A DNA stretch of 64,000 bases from contig NC_088302.1 of NCBI RefSeq assembly GCF_032854445.1, positions 9,481,338 through 9,545,337 on the forward strand, written 5' to 3'. The stretch is from Liolophura sinensis. Lineage: Eukaryota > Mollusca > Polyplacophora > Chitonida > Chitonidae. Of this stretch, positions 46,240 to 58,100 are shown piece after piece (positions within the stretch are counted from its first letter, which is position 1; each line of letters starts with the position of its first letter). Below the pieces are notes generated by a model. The model searched no databases. It was not told where the DNA came from and was given only the letters and a program-made list of their open reading frames with translations. Made by a program: the position numbers and the translations under genes.

Positions 46240-47080
46240 ATGATGTCCCTGGTTAGATTAGGATTCTACTATGGCTACGTTCTCCAGTGTTTCTTACTGA
46301 TTATTTTTCAGAAAGGCCTCCTCGCCAAAGAGGCGGCACGGCAACCCTGTAACGTCACCAAGGTAAAGTGCGCGAGAAGAGTTGGCTGTGGCATGGCTTT
46401 ACATAACTTTAACCTCGGTTGTAATTCCGTCATGGACGGTAAAGAAGGCGGGTGTACCAAGCAGTGCAAGTCCGCACTCATCTCACTTCTGTCGACCGAG
46501 GACAAGCAGGGTTTCGCCTTCATCAACTGTGACTGTCAGGGAAACAAGCACTGCATGGCTCCCAAAAGCCGCGTGGAGGTTTGTGCCAAGGATGTACTAA
46601 GCGCAATGGAGAGCATAGACGACGACAAAACTCAACTCAGTTGTGAACTGGCTCAGTGGATCTGCGAAGCTGACACTACGTGTTTTGCTGCCTGGAACTT
46701 TTACCGTGAACATTGCTCAGAGTTCTTCTTGGGCACGCCAAACCACTGCTCGCCCCGCTGTAACAAACAGTTTGACCATTCTTTACCGTCAGCCTCGTGC
46801 CAAAAAGCTGAGAAACTGTCGATGTGACGATCCAGCCACGGGTTCCATATGTCAGAAGATCAAAGACAATACAGAAAGACTATGTTTTAATAAATATCCC
46901 CTTCAAAGACCGGCCAGTGACCAGCCAGGGGAGCCTTTGGAGAATAAAGGCCAGGGGTACAACTACGAGCAGAAGAACCAAAGTCAGTACAACACGGCAA
47001 TGGTTCCTGCCTTCAGTGTTCCTTCATTGCTTGTAACGTTTGCTATATGCTTGCTACTTTGCAGGTCATCTCTACAATAG
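46240..47080 (+). CDS. GAS1: GAS1-like GFR-alpha-family GPI-anchored protein, with one extra base
   Basis: The N-terminus is a signal peptide (hydrophobic VLQCFLLIIF). Two cysteine-rich GFR-alpha-type repeats follow: repeat 1 has CKSALISLL and NCDCQGNKHC, like vertebrate GAS1 SALIQL and DCDCAQDENC; repeat 2 has CELAQWICEADTTC, EHCSEFF and CSPRC. The frame from 46240 closes at 46827, but the neighbouring frame continues exactly with the rest of repeat 2 (NCRCDDPATGSICQKIKDNT then ERLCF). It ends at 47080 in a hydrophobic tail typical of a GPI signal (VPSLLVTFAICLLLC). The span is 841 bases, one more than a multiple of three. The spacing between CSPRC and CRC is 55 bases where GAS1 predicts 54, and an A5 run lies at 46802-46806. 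This is either an assembly indel or a recent null allele. Like vertebrate GAS1 it has no intron. GAS1 is a cell-surface co-receptor linked to Hedgehog signalling in vertebrates; that role is inferred here. Confidence 0.82.
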
Positions 47081-47408
47081 TTTACTGCTTTTAGCCATCA
47101 CGTTGATTTATATGGGGTGGATTCAGTCAGGATCCCTACATTTCATAAGCTACGGTAAGTACCTCTGTTATGACAATGGGTTCAAGATTTACATGAATTT
47201 AACAGCTTATAACTGAGTGTTACAGTTGAGAAAGTCTAAGAACACTTTATATATCAGTTTGTTTACATTGGCGGCAATCATCCAGTTGAATGCGTTTAGA
47301 AGATAGAGTATGGACGGATAATTGTTCAGATTACTCGTAGAGCACTGTCTATAATTTATAGGAACAAGAAAGATAGGAAGAGAATCTTCTCTGGTCTGTC
47401 TGCTGGGT

Positions 47409-47469
<61 letters not shown>

Positions 47470-47922
47470 TGCAATCAAAAACATGTTTATTAAGTTTATT
47501 TCATTTAACAAACAGCAGCTGGTGTTATCGGTGTTTGTGATACCGCTATAGTTATTTGTTTGAACACTTCAGTTTGACGGCTTTCCCGCACTTACTTAGA
47601 ACTCCATGCCTCCTCCATATGTGTGTGAAAATGTTCGAGGCATGTTTTACACATTTAGCTCACAGCTAACACAAAAATGTTCGCTAGAGATACGCTCATT
47701 CAGTGAAAACGTTCAGCCGCTATTCTATTACAAACATTAAGCGACTAGAACTACATTCAGAGAAATAATGTAAGCTTGTTTGACCACGTGCTGCGGTCTA
47801 TACTTAGCGCAATCTTTATTTGTCTCACTTCTGCTGCGTGTTACCTGTAGTTCTATGTATATATAGACAGTATCATACTTGTGCACTGCCGGGTTTAGCT
47901 GGAATTTTACATAAACTCTACA
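47081..47922. other. 3' flank of the GAS1-like gene with an AT microsatellite
   Basis: A pure TA run occupies 47410-47467. No AATAAA in a convincing position and no other gene were found. Confidence 0.5.
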
Positions 47923-48017
47923 TGGTTTCCTCCCACCATTATGCTGGCCGCCGTCGTATAAGTGAACTATTCCTGAGTACGGCATAAAACACCAATCAAA
48001 TAAATAAGTAAATAAAT
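47923..48017 (+). mobile_element. 5'-truncated SINE, 3' end only
   Basis: It runs from tggtttcctcccaccattat through gccgccgtcgtataagtgaa to the AAATAAGTAAATAAAT tail. Confidence 0.88.
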
Positions 48018-50074
48018 TATATATAAGCGAAACAACTTTTTGGCCTCTGACACCTAAACAGTGTCGGAGGAAGACTTAAACACAACAAAGTGTATATGAT
48101 ACAGTTTCTCGTCGTATACACATACAGTATGTGGCAATGCTTATCGTACAGTTGTCTTGGTACACACATATACCTGTGCATGATATAGTTTTATCATGGT
48201 GTAAACGTGTAACTGTATATGATACGCCTCTCGTGATACATAGACATGTATATACATGGTATAGTTTTAATCAAGCTTGTATACGTGAAGTATTGGTACG
48301 TGGAAATGTGTAGATGCAATTGTAAAAAAACATGACATAAAAGGTATACTTTTAAATATAAGAGTTGTTATAACTACCTCTTTTATATAAAGCCTTTGGA
48401 GACACCAATCTTCTATGAACATTGTGGAAATGTCTGTGCTTGTCCCTGACTAAATATGATGACTATTTAGGCCTTGTAAGAATTAAAATTGGTTTGATGT
48501 TATCACACTATGTTCAAAAGAGATAAGGCTTTACCATCGATCAGATAGACCAAAGCCCAAGCGGTACACAGAGTTATGTCCATGTTGTCGCAAAACTAAA
48601 TATGTGAACCTGATAAAATATTTTAACTCACAGAATACAAAGTTTTATGAGATATATCATGTAAATGCTTTTAGTTCTGATCAATTTTCCTCGACCGACA
48701 ATTAAGAGAGAGAATCTTAATTCGTCAGTTATTTGTATGATGATTGTTAGCGCCATTAAAAACTCTGAATTGGTCATGTGCCTGTTTTAATGATATTATT
48801 AAGAACCATGAGAGGTTGAAGAATCTTGGAACATCTTGCGAACGTCTATTCTCCTTTCGTGTTTAAAGATGTTACTAATAACCCATAACCCTGGCTTGGT
48901 TCTGTTCCTTTGGCTCTATTGATTATGTGATTGCCCCATATAACGGTTTTATAAAATTGTGACGTAAATGGTTCAAACAGTTATTCGTATTGACTCAGTT
49001 GATGGTAAAGATGCAAGGCCCCCGGATGCAGTATTTAAGAAACAATGTATTACTTACTTACAACGTCAAAAGCTACTTGCAATAACACTTAAAGGTGCAT
49101 TAGAAAATATTTATTAAAGGGTCGAAAGGCTATGTTTGAAAATACCAAGGCTATGTACTGAGGAAAGGGATGGGGTGACATTCTTTAGGCCGCCAAGAAT
49201 TGCATGCATGTGCTACAGGGGCGAAATGGTTTGAATCATCACAGGTTTGGAAATAGTTTTGTCCCTGACAGGGATCAATAAAGAGAATCCCCATCATTCA
49301 TTTAACGAATAGTTGCATTACTTTAATTGGGGTGTTTATTTCCAGTGTTGTCTGCGGTACAGCATTTATTTGGTCTATCAGTTGTACAGACGGTCGCACG
49401 CCATATCACCGTGTCGCATTCTCTGGTCTCGCCCAACATTCTGTGGCACCCGCTTTGTGATTACATTTAGGCAATCATTTGTTGATCAAATTGTCGTGTT
49501 TTATCGCACGGTTTCCAGCCGAGCTTCGCTGTCCAGAAGCCAGCCCACGTCGACAGGCCGTTTGAGAGCGATTATAGGTGTTAGCTTGTCGTCACAGAGT
49601 CCTCTAGGGTAGTAGTTTTCACAGGTTCTCACTCCCACTGTCTCGTTGATGGATGACAGGCCTTTTTGTGTTGGGGTCATCTCACACAACCGATCCTCCA
49701 CAAACTCTAATGTTACCTTTATAACAGTTTTGTTAAGCTAGATGACAGAGCGCAGTGTAGACCTTTCCCAGAGGTTCTTTGCGCCTACCAATTGGGAAGA
49801 GAACGCCATCGGATTTTTTTCAGCCAGTGTGGATCATATGGACCGTCATAGCATAGATTAAATAGTTCCAACCTGGAATTTAACGTCGACGAAAATCTAG
49901 GCGAATGTATCTGTGATAGTGTGATAGCAAAAATATACAATATGTACACAGTACAACGCTTATGTAAGCAACGTGTTTGTTACTGTGTATGGATGTTTCA
50001 TGGAAGAACAATGAGCTGAAGTGATTGAGCAATATATAATCGGTAGGAAAGTGTCAGCTTATGAGCTCCCCGGT
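48018..50074. other. Intergenic region with degenerate repeats and one possible exon
   Basis: At 48080-48280 words such as gtatatgatacagttt recur irregularly about every 60-100 bases. On the minus strand 49501-49701 is an open frame of 66 codons with a protein-like composition (LCEMTPTQKGLSSINETVGV then RTCENYYPRGLCDD), ending in TAA and not recognised. Otherwise nothing is seen. Confidence 0.4.
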
Positions 50075-50220
50075 AAGTGGGATATTCCAAGGCAACCTGC
50101 GGATGGTCGTGGTTTTCCCCCGGGCTCTGTTCGGTTTCCTCCCACCACAATGCCGTCGTCGTATAAGTGAAATATTCTTGTGTATGGCGTAAAACACCAA
50201 TCGATTAAATAAATAAATCA
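50075..50220 (+). mobile_element. 5'-truncated SINE
   Basis: It has gcaacctgcggatggtcgtg, ttcctcccaccacaatgcc, gtcgtataagtgaaatattc and an AATA tail. Confidence 0.87.
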
Positions 50221-50867
50221 ATCTATGAGTGTACCAAACATTTACGTGTGCAACATAGTTTAAGTTGGAGGCAAAAAACATGGCTTTTCTGAGCCCGATT
50301 AGAGCTTAAGTTAACAGTTGAGCAAGTCTTTTGCTCTGTGTTTTTTTTCCTGTTGACTAAGTTTTTGTAGTAAGTGTTCCATTGTGTTGTTTCTATGTAT
50401 AACTCATAACCGTGTATATATGGGCTTTGAAGGAGCTGAGATAATGTAAGGCTGATTATCTGTACTATCTAGTTAAATGGATCATAAAAAGTGAAGTCAC
50501 TCGGCTTGGAGGCAAAAAAAAATTTAAAAAAACGTTTTACCATAAATAGATAAAAAAAGTGTGGCTGTTGAATACGTAGATAGAGCAGTTAAGTCAGAGA
50601 TGAATATTTAAGTGAAGATGCACTGAGGTGGAAGGTGTCATACGAAGGCAGGTGTATTATGATGACAAGTCAGGTGCACAAGCCTATTATAATGATGTTA
50701 AGGCTGTCTTGCTCTAACAAAAAGCAACGAAGCTATTGCTACGGATCTGAAGAGTAACTAGTGTTGCAATTAATTACCAATGGTGGCTGTTTAATTATTA
50801 ACAGATGTCAGTGAAGGTGAGAATCAGTAATTAAGTAAAAAAATGACTGTGTATAGCTGACATAAAG

Positions 50868-51053
50868 CTGTGTAAATGACAGAATTTAGGTCATAAAGGT
50901 GCAAGAATGACAGTGCTCTATCTTATGAAGATTTACTAATGACAGCGTTTAGTTTATGAAGGTGTACGAATGGAAGCGTTTAGATTATAAAGGTGTGCGA
51001 ATGACAGCATATAGTTTATAAAGGTGAAGGATTGACTGTTTATAAAGGTGCAG
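50868..51053. repeat. Short degenerate tandem array, about 31-37 bp unit, about 5 copies
   Basis: The unit is about aatgacagcgtttagtttat then gaaggtgtacg. Copies shorten towards the right end. Confidence 0.72.
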
Positions 51054-52629
51054 GGGCAAATGAACGCGACTGTAAGGTTTTGTGGGGTGAAAGTGCATGT
51101 AGACAATAATTCTAGTCATGTTTATGAGGCTGAAGATTTGTGAAAGTAAGGCTGACACTTTTCAATCCACGGAGTGTGTGTAGCGATATCTTTGCTAAAC
51201 GACGAGCGTGCAAATTGCACTCTTATCGATTCCTTTATTTAATCTGGCGCCTAACGTTCGTGTCAAGAAGTCATATCCTCTCGGACCTACGTTTCACGCG
51301 GTGTCTCCCATGTAGCTTAGAAATGCTAAGAAAATGTGGATGTGTTGTTATCGATCTTATGTTCAGCTCCAGACTGCTTACCTATGGCCAATCAAAAGGA
51401 GAATTCATCCGGGGCGTATTAGATTTGCGAGGACCACCGGAGAGTATTGATGAGTTGGAGACATTTCCATATTGTCTGACCTTTCACATGCCCACACTTC
51501 GCACTCTTGTTTCTGGAAATGGTATTGTCTTGGTAAATGTCATAGCGAGATCTTTGCTGTGAAATGAAGCCGAATATATGGTTTCAAGAGCTGCTCACCT
51601 TAATCCTTCGACGCCTGATTGGTGATCAGTGAAAGCAATGTGTATTGGTAATTCGCTTTTCTTATATCCTACAGAGATTTGGGTAAAGCCGTGGTCAGTC
51701 TTATACCATACTCTATGCCGATCCACTTGTGACTTTGCATTGACTTTTCCTCATGCGCCTGACAAATTATAACTCTCTGTGTCCATAATAAAAATTAAAC
51801 ATCTTTCTTCCTATTTAAAAACTTGTAAACTATCAGGAGAACATATTTCGCTTATCTCATCAAAACTCAATACCAAATATATCTATGTTATTTGAAAGAT
51901 TGCGTTGAATTGTTCGGAAAGCCAATTTCAGATCTGATTTCCAACAGGATATAGATCCACTGGCCAGCGTAGTTTAGTCTCCAGGCCACTGAGTTGGTTT
52001 GCAAATTAATCGTATCTTATTAAATGCATAACACAACAGTATTTTAAAGTTGAATGTTACCGCCCTGTCCTCGCAGTGGCTATATCATTATTTGTTCGGT
52101 ATTGACAACACATGGCCACATAAATGTGTATGGTAAGTGCAAGCTATATGGGCGAATTTCTGTGATGCAGTGGCCTCCATGTTAAACGCTTCTCTTGAAC
52201 TGCGTATACCAAAACAGTTTGTAGATGTACATAGATGTGTCTTGACTGAAAGCTCATAGACGAATTCTGTTATATGTGCCTTAACATCCCTTTCACCTAG
52301 GGTAGACGAAAACGATGTTCTCTTTTCTAAGATTGTGAGTGTAAAATCCTATTAGCATGCGGTGTTGTTATACCAAACTGACGGCATGGCGTTAATTGCC
52401 ACGGGAAAGGCCGTGCTTTTCGTCGCACAAGGGGCGTGAAAACGTCGCATTTGACGCCTATTGTGATATTCCTTTGGATTGAATAAAGTTGAATGTCAGT
52501 CTTTTCTCCTGTCACACCGTCTTAATAAGCTTTCGTTAAACTGAGTGAGTCATTCGATCACAATTTACCTGATTGTCATTGTATTATATAGGCATTTAGG
52601 GAGCGAGACATCGTCCTGTGTATGTAAAG
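51054..52629. other. Intergenic region; one unsupported long frame
   Basis: A 140-codon frame at 51140-51562 begins with GTG, not ATG, and has no recognisable domain, signal peptide or splice context. It is the longest unexplained plus-strand frame in this part, so it is noted but not called. Confidence 0.4.
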
Positions 52630-52935
52630 GTGCATGATTAACCGCTGGCAGACTAGTTGTGGGTTCAATTCCGATCTTCATCAGGCCAATATCTCCACTC
52701 TCACTATTCCTTGGGCCTTAGTATTGATATTTAGTGATCGACGGCGCCCTCGTATGGCTTACGTTCGTAGAAAAACCTTGTCTTCCACCTATAAGTGAGG
52801 AAGTTTACAAGGAGGACAGCCTGTCATTGGCGTTTACCTCTGCCGGATTCTGAATTGCTTTATCCTTAAAACTGAACGCTAACGTAAACTGACAAAAATT
52901 GTTGAGTATGGCATTAAACATCAATGAAACAAATA
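52630..52935 (+). mobile_element. Diverged tRNA-derived SINE
   Basis: The head has ttaaccgctggcagactagt and gtgggttcaattccgatct, a good box B. The end has gttgagtatggcattaaaca and tcaatgaaacaaatata, resembling the SINE 3' ends elsewhere. The middle is too diverged to assign to either family. Confidence 0.5.
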
Positions 52936-55044
52936 TATGGACACATTGCTTTGGGTTCAGTCTTTGACATGTCCGTATTATTAGATTGAAATTTCGATTG
53001 ATATTATTCATGTTAATGAATAAAGGAAGGATATCCATATGAACGAATCTAAAATGCTAACCTTTGGCTTGTGCCTTTTTAACTGCATTGATGTCCAAAG
53101 TTTATTGTGTTACTCGTAGATACTACTCATGGCTATATGAAGGGTGTCTTCTGACTCAAAGATCAAGGGAAGACTAATTACATCTTTGACAAGTACTTGC
53201 AGCTGCATGGTACATAAAATACACCGGGTATACAAAGATGTTACAGACGCACTCTGTTTTATCTTGACGTCAATACAATGGACAATTAATTTATTCAGCG
53301 TTTGAAAACTTACGCACCTGCATTAAACATGAGGTGACTTTATCAGATCTAGACATAAATTCCTTCCCGATTTCAGTACGGTTTAAATCCACCATTCGGG
53401 CCGTAAAATACACACAGATTTTTAATGATGTATATACATATGCAAAAGAGCACCGTTTTGTGCACTCGATAAGCTTTACCTTTGATAAATTCATGTTTAA
53501 AGCATTTACACTTATATTGCTTGGGGACTTATGTACCACCTTGCTGGATGCCTGGATTTCACTGCGAAGTTTACGGTAACAATTAGCCCGGCTCAGGTGT
53601 ATGCACTTTGAAGCTGAGGGGCATATGTGAGAGGAGCCGAGCTATGTTCATGTAATCATTTGGAACATCTGTCTCCCTAGCAGTATACAAATGTATACCT
53701 CGTGATATTATAAAAACAATTATTTCAACACTTTCTTGGCCTTTAGGACTAAAAACCGCAATAATAACCCATCTGAGCCAGAGGGCATTTAATTAGTATC
53801 AGTGAAAGAAACAGGTGCAGTTAGAAGCCGAGTTTTGTTGGATGCCCTGCAATATGTACACTCACGCCATCGCCTGATTACGTTAAGCAATTAACGTCAA
53901 TTGTGATTTAAACCTCGTGAAATAAAATATAAGGCGTCAAAGAAAGAAATCTGTTAATTGTTTACAAGGCCGTGCATTGAGTTAATTCATTTACGTAACT
54001 TTACATCTATATTTTCTCATTTTTCATCTATATTTTTGCTTTATATAAACACAAATATATGAAAAAACGCCTCTGTTATCATAGTGCTGATATTACCATG
54101 CAAAAAATATTAAATTACGTTGGAAATAAGAAGCATTATTTTGCCAAACACTAGGTAATGAATTCAGTGAAATTAAATTTCACTAAAAAATGCCGATATT
54201 CGTATACCCCTCATAAACCATAAGGGGCCTTCCAGGTCGATAATTTCAAGGCCCATTACCAAAGGAACCTAAGATGGTGCTTTAAATATGCGACTTTGTT
54301 TCATCCATTTAGGAAAATGTTAAACATATACACGCGCTTAATATTTCCCTACTTGCTACTGTATTAACGCGTACCACTGTTAATTATGAAATCGCTGTGG
54401 TGAAACCGCATGTCAAACGATTAATGGTGGACTCCTCAAGATTTAAATACTTGCGCCGTTGTGTATAGACTCTTGTCTCTGTGCACGGGGTCACCTGATA
54501 TACAGATGTTATTCAAGACTGTGGTTCTGTAATCTCGGTTGTCAGGTTGTGCTTTTAATTGTGCCCTATTGGGTCAAACAGGTGAAAGGGTTCAGAGTGA
54601 GATAAGTGTCTGGACAGAATGACAGATAAGAGGTGTGTTTCAGGACGTAATAATAAGAATCTCTGTCACGTGGGAGATGGGCTAATTATCCCCACAGGTT
54701 GATTAATGGTTGAACTGAACACCAGCCATAGCAGCACTTCACACAGGCATAAGACAGCACACAGGTAAAACTACAGACCCATAGGAGAGTTTGAATGTTA
54801 CACTGCCAGTGCTTGCCTCATGAGGTAACACGGGAATGGTTTCCAACTTCAGATTTTAAAGTCGGCCTTATTTGCATGTGTTCTCCAAGTCATTCAAGTT
54901 ACTTTAAAATGACAAATTTTCTTGTGTTTGACGGCATTCTCTTTTCAGGGAAGTTTTCCTTCTTTAATGGTGACAGCTTTTCCTCTAAATAAAAATGTCT
55001 TGTAAGTTCTTACCAGTGTAAGGACGGTTGTCTTCGTGTTATGC
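52936..55044. other. Intergenic region with one dispersed-repeat piece
   Basis: About 54190-54260 resembles 33480-33540. Frames at 53291-53579 on both strands have no recognisable domain. Nothing else is supported. Confidence 0.45.
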
Positions 55045-55106
55045 ATTATGAATGAATGATTATGGATTAATGCAAGTTCGGCATATTTCAGCTATATCGT
55101 GGCGAT
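55045..55106 (+). repeat. Diverged copy of the short interspersed repeat
   Basis: It has aatgaatgattatggattaa, then cggcatatttcagctatatc and gtggcga, matching 22132-22207. Confidence 0.6.
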
Positions 55107-58100
55107 TGTGCATTATGGAATATCTTCTATTCTCCACCTAATATCAGAATCATCCATGTCTGTATTTTACCTTGGAATTGGGCAAAATATTATTTAATAC
55201 GGACACAAAAGACACCTTGCATGTATTTATTTATGGTCTGGTGGTTTGTGTGGTCAAAGACTGACCAGTGAGGTTTGACGGTATACGTATACCTAACGCT
55301 CTAACGTCTGCTTTTCATACTACACACTGTGTCTGTATAAAGCGAGTAAGCGTACACATGCATACCGAACAGAGACGTATCTAAAACAGACGACCATTTC
55401 ACAGTTCTGATTGTAGATGTGTTTACTCTCTCCTCTGTACTGATTGTTTGAAGCACTTAGCGTGAGCAAGTAGCTTAACAAGTGTTGTCTTTGGCTAGGT
55501 CACATTATCAGGCTATGCCATGCCTCGGGCATACTCCATTCATTAACCGTAAGCTCTGAAGCACCAGCGTAAAATTTTCAATATCCCCGGGTTGTTTATT
55601 GAAAGCAACGGTGCACGACAAGCCAGAGCAGTCGATTCTTTATAAATAGCCGCAGATATTACTTTGATAGAGAGCCCAACTATTAAGGGAAACCCGAGCT
55701 CAGAGCTGTTTTGCGAGATTGTTTTTGGAAGTGAAGTTTAACTTAGCAGATGCCATATGTAATGACCGCCGCATGCAAAGGGTCAGTCAAAGGGGTATGT
55801 TTATATTATGAAGGTGGTGGTGGGGAGCTTGGGGTTTGGGAGGCTGAGAAGGCTTCTGTGTGCTATGACAGGCCACGGAAAATCATTCCTTCTATCCGCT
55901 ACCGTTTTTCCTGCCCACGAAACCTCAACAGCTGTTGGCAAACTGAGGCTATTCCCTGTCTGCACTGGTTTAACTAAAGCTTTACCCGTTTTTCTTTCCA
56001 GGATTGCTCAGTGAGTGGCTTGGATGCAGCTGTGCTGCGTATCAAGTTTGTAACAGAGTCATAAGATGTGAACCCCTCTCTACGCGAGCCGTTATTGCCC
56101 GTTACTGCCGATGACGTTTAAAGAAAAGTGACCTCTTGGCTCTCTCCATCCGTCTAACACCCGAACAGGCCTCCCCTACAAAGCTGCTGGGGGAACTGCT
56201 GGCAATCTAGACTTGTATTTGTCATTATATTATCGTAGACTCTCCCTTGTTCCAATGGGCGGACTCGACACATATCTACACGGATTCACGAAGGCTCAAT
56301 TTCTACATGTTTATTATATTCCCGGTTCAGAAAATGAGAAGCGTCTTGGACTATATTACTTGTATGTGTATTTGTTTATATGTAGCTTGCTAATGTGTAA
56401 TACAGAGAATGGATGATGTTGTGTCTCACTTTGGATCTTAAGAACCACTGTGCTATTGCTGTAAGTATTTTAAATTATCATGTCTTTTTTTCACTCCTTA
56501 CATATTGTTTTGTACTTGACTACTGCTTGTTCCTAAAGGGTTTTTTCTACAGATAATGCAGACCGTAATCTATACTCTAATCTATTTTTGTCCGTCTACT
56601 CTATCCACGGAAAACCACGGCCTAACGCGAACGTAGACGCGAACGTGAAGGTTGACAAACAGGTTAGTTTTGTGAACCAAACTTAAAACTTGAGCCCGTC
56701 GGCTTTAAGTTGTCTTCATTGAAGGCCAAATATCTACCACGTCTTTCAAAAGATTCAAAATCGAGAAAAAGTTATGTTATGCTTTTAAGGTGAATTATAT
56801 TTGTACAAGTCGTTTGTTGGTCAGCGGGCAGCTTTTTATATTGTTGCAGTGTGCCTCTGGTGTGCGAATATGATGGGCATGTACTTGTGATGTTAAGTTG
56901 TTTTGTAACACCTGAACTGTCAGCTTTACTGAATTATGTCAAATAGAGGCATCTAAGCGGAGTCGTAGTTTGAAAAGCTAAATCTTGCTTCAAAGAAGAC
57001 GTTCAGGAAATTCGAACGTTGTTGTTGTAAAGCAAATATGGTTTTCCAAAGAAATCTTAGACCACGAAAGTGACAAAGGCTTTCTCAAGTCAAATTATTC
57101 AGCGTAAATGTTCAGTAGTAGTTTGATTAGTGAAAAACAGTAAGTTTTTTGCCCTTTTAAAGAGACAAAGATACACGTCGAGCGTGGAATAACGTTGTAT
57201 TTCATCTATCTACAATGCCATAAGACAGCCATAACCCGCTCCGAATGAGACTGTAAACAAAATTTTTATCACTGTGTTTGGGCCCATGCTCAGGTTATCA
57301 GAGTTCTCTGGTGGATTTTGCCGACTTACTTCAGAATTCCTTTATGGGTTGTCAAATAAGCTTTGAGAATGGCTGGTGAACCATACGAACAAATACTGGC
57401 CAATCTGAAGGAGTATCGTCGTTTACGTGTAATTGACAACTGAACAACGATGCATCGGAGGAAAAGGACAAGACTGAAAAGCCCTGGACACGTCTGCATA
57501 TTTTGACTAATAAAAGCCTAGTTGATACTGATCCGGGCAGGTACTTCTCGGTGATGGGAAGTGCCCGGATGCTGTGACCGTGTTGACTTTTTGTGACCTA
57601 CAAGTATGCTAAGCGGTTTATCATACACGCGATTTCGTTTGTCGAGTCGAACTAGGCGAATAGAATGACAAGTGTAGAGCAGAAATCCTTGTGGATTATT
57701 TTTGGCTTGGCTGGCGTGGCACGAATGGACGCTGCGGTCGAGTACGTATTAGATTGTTTGTCGAGCTAACAGCCTGCACATGTGTCAGAATGGAGGCTCA
57801 TTGTACGTGTTGTGGACGCCTACCGTCTTCTATTGCTCTACGTTAACACGTCTATTTATGGAATCAATTCCTGGCCAGCACGTGGAGCGAAAGTCTCTAC
57901 TTTTGCGTTTTCCTCTAGCATATGGTTATAAATCATTGTTTTTGCATTCACACGAAACTGTTCACAATAGCAGCTATTCAGCTGATTCCCGAAGAAATAA
58001 CTGGAATTTGCCTTTGAGCAGATTCCAGTAATAAAAACTTAATGACGGCCGACAACTTTCTCTGATTTCTCTGCACCTAACCAAATCCTCTTTTCACTCT

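Noticed and set aside
46097-46827. GFR-alpha (three-domain) receptor for the cysteine-rich gene
   Set aside because: Only two repeats are present and the motif matches and intronless structure fit GAS1 better.
51140-51562. 140-codon frame starting with GTG
   Set aside because: No ATG start, no recognisable domain and no splice context; a frame of this length is possible by chance in 64 kb.
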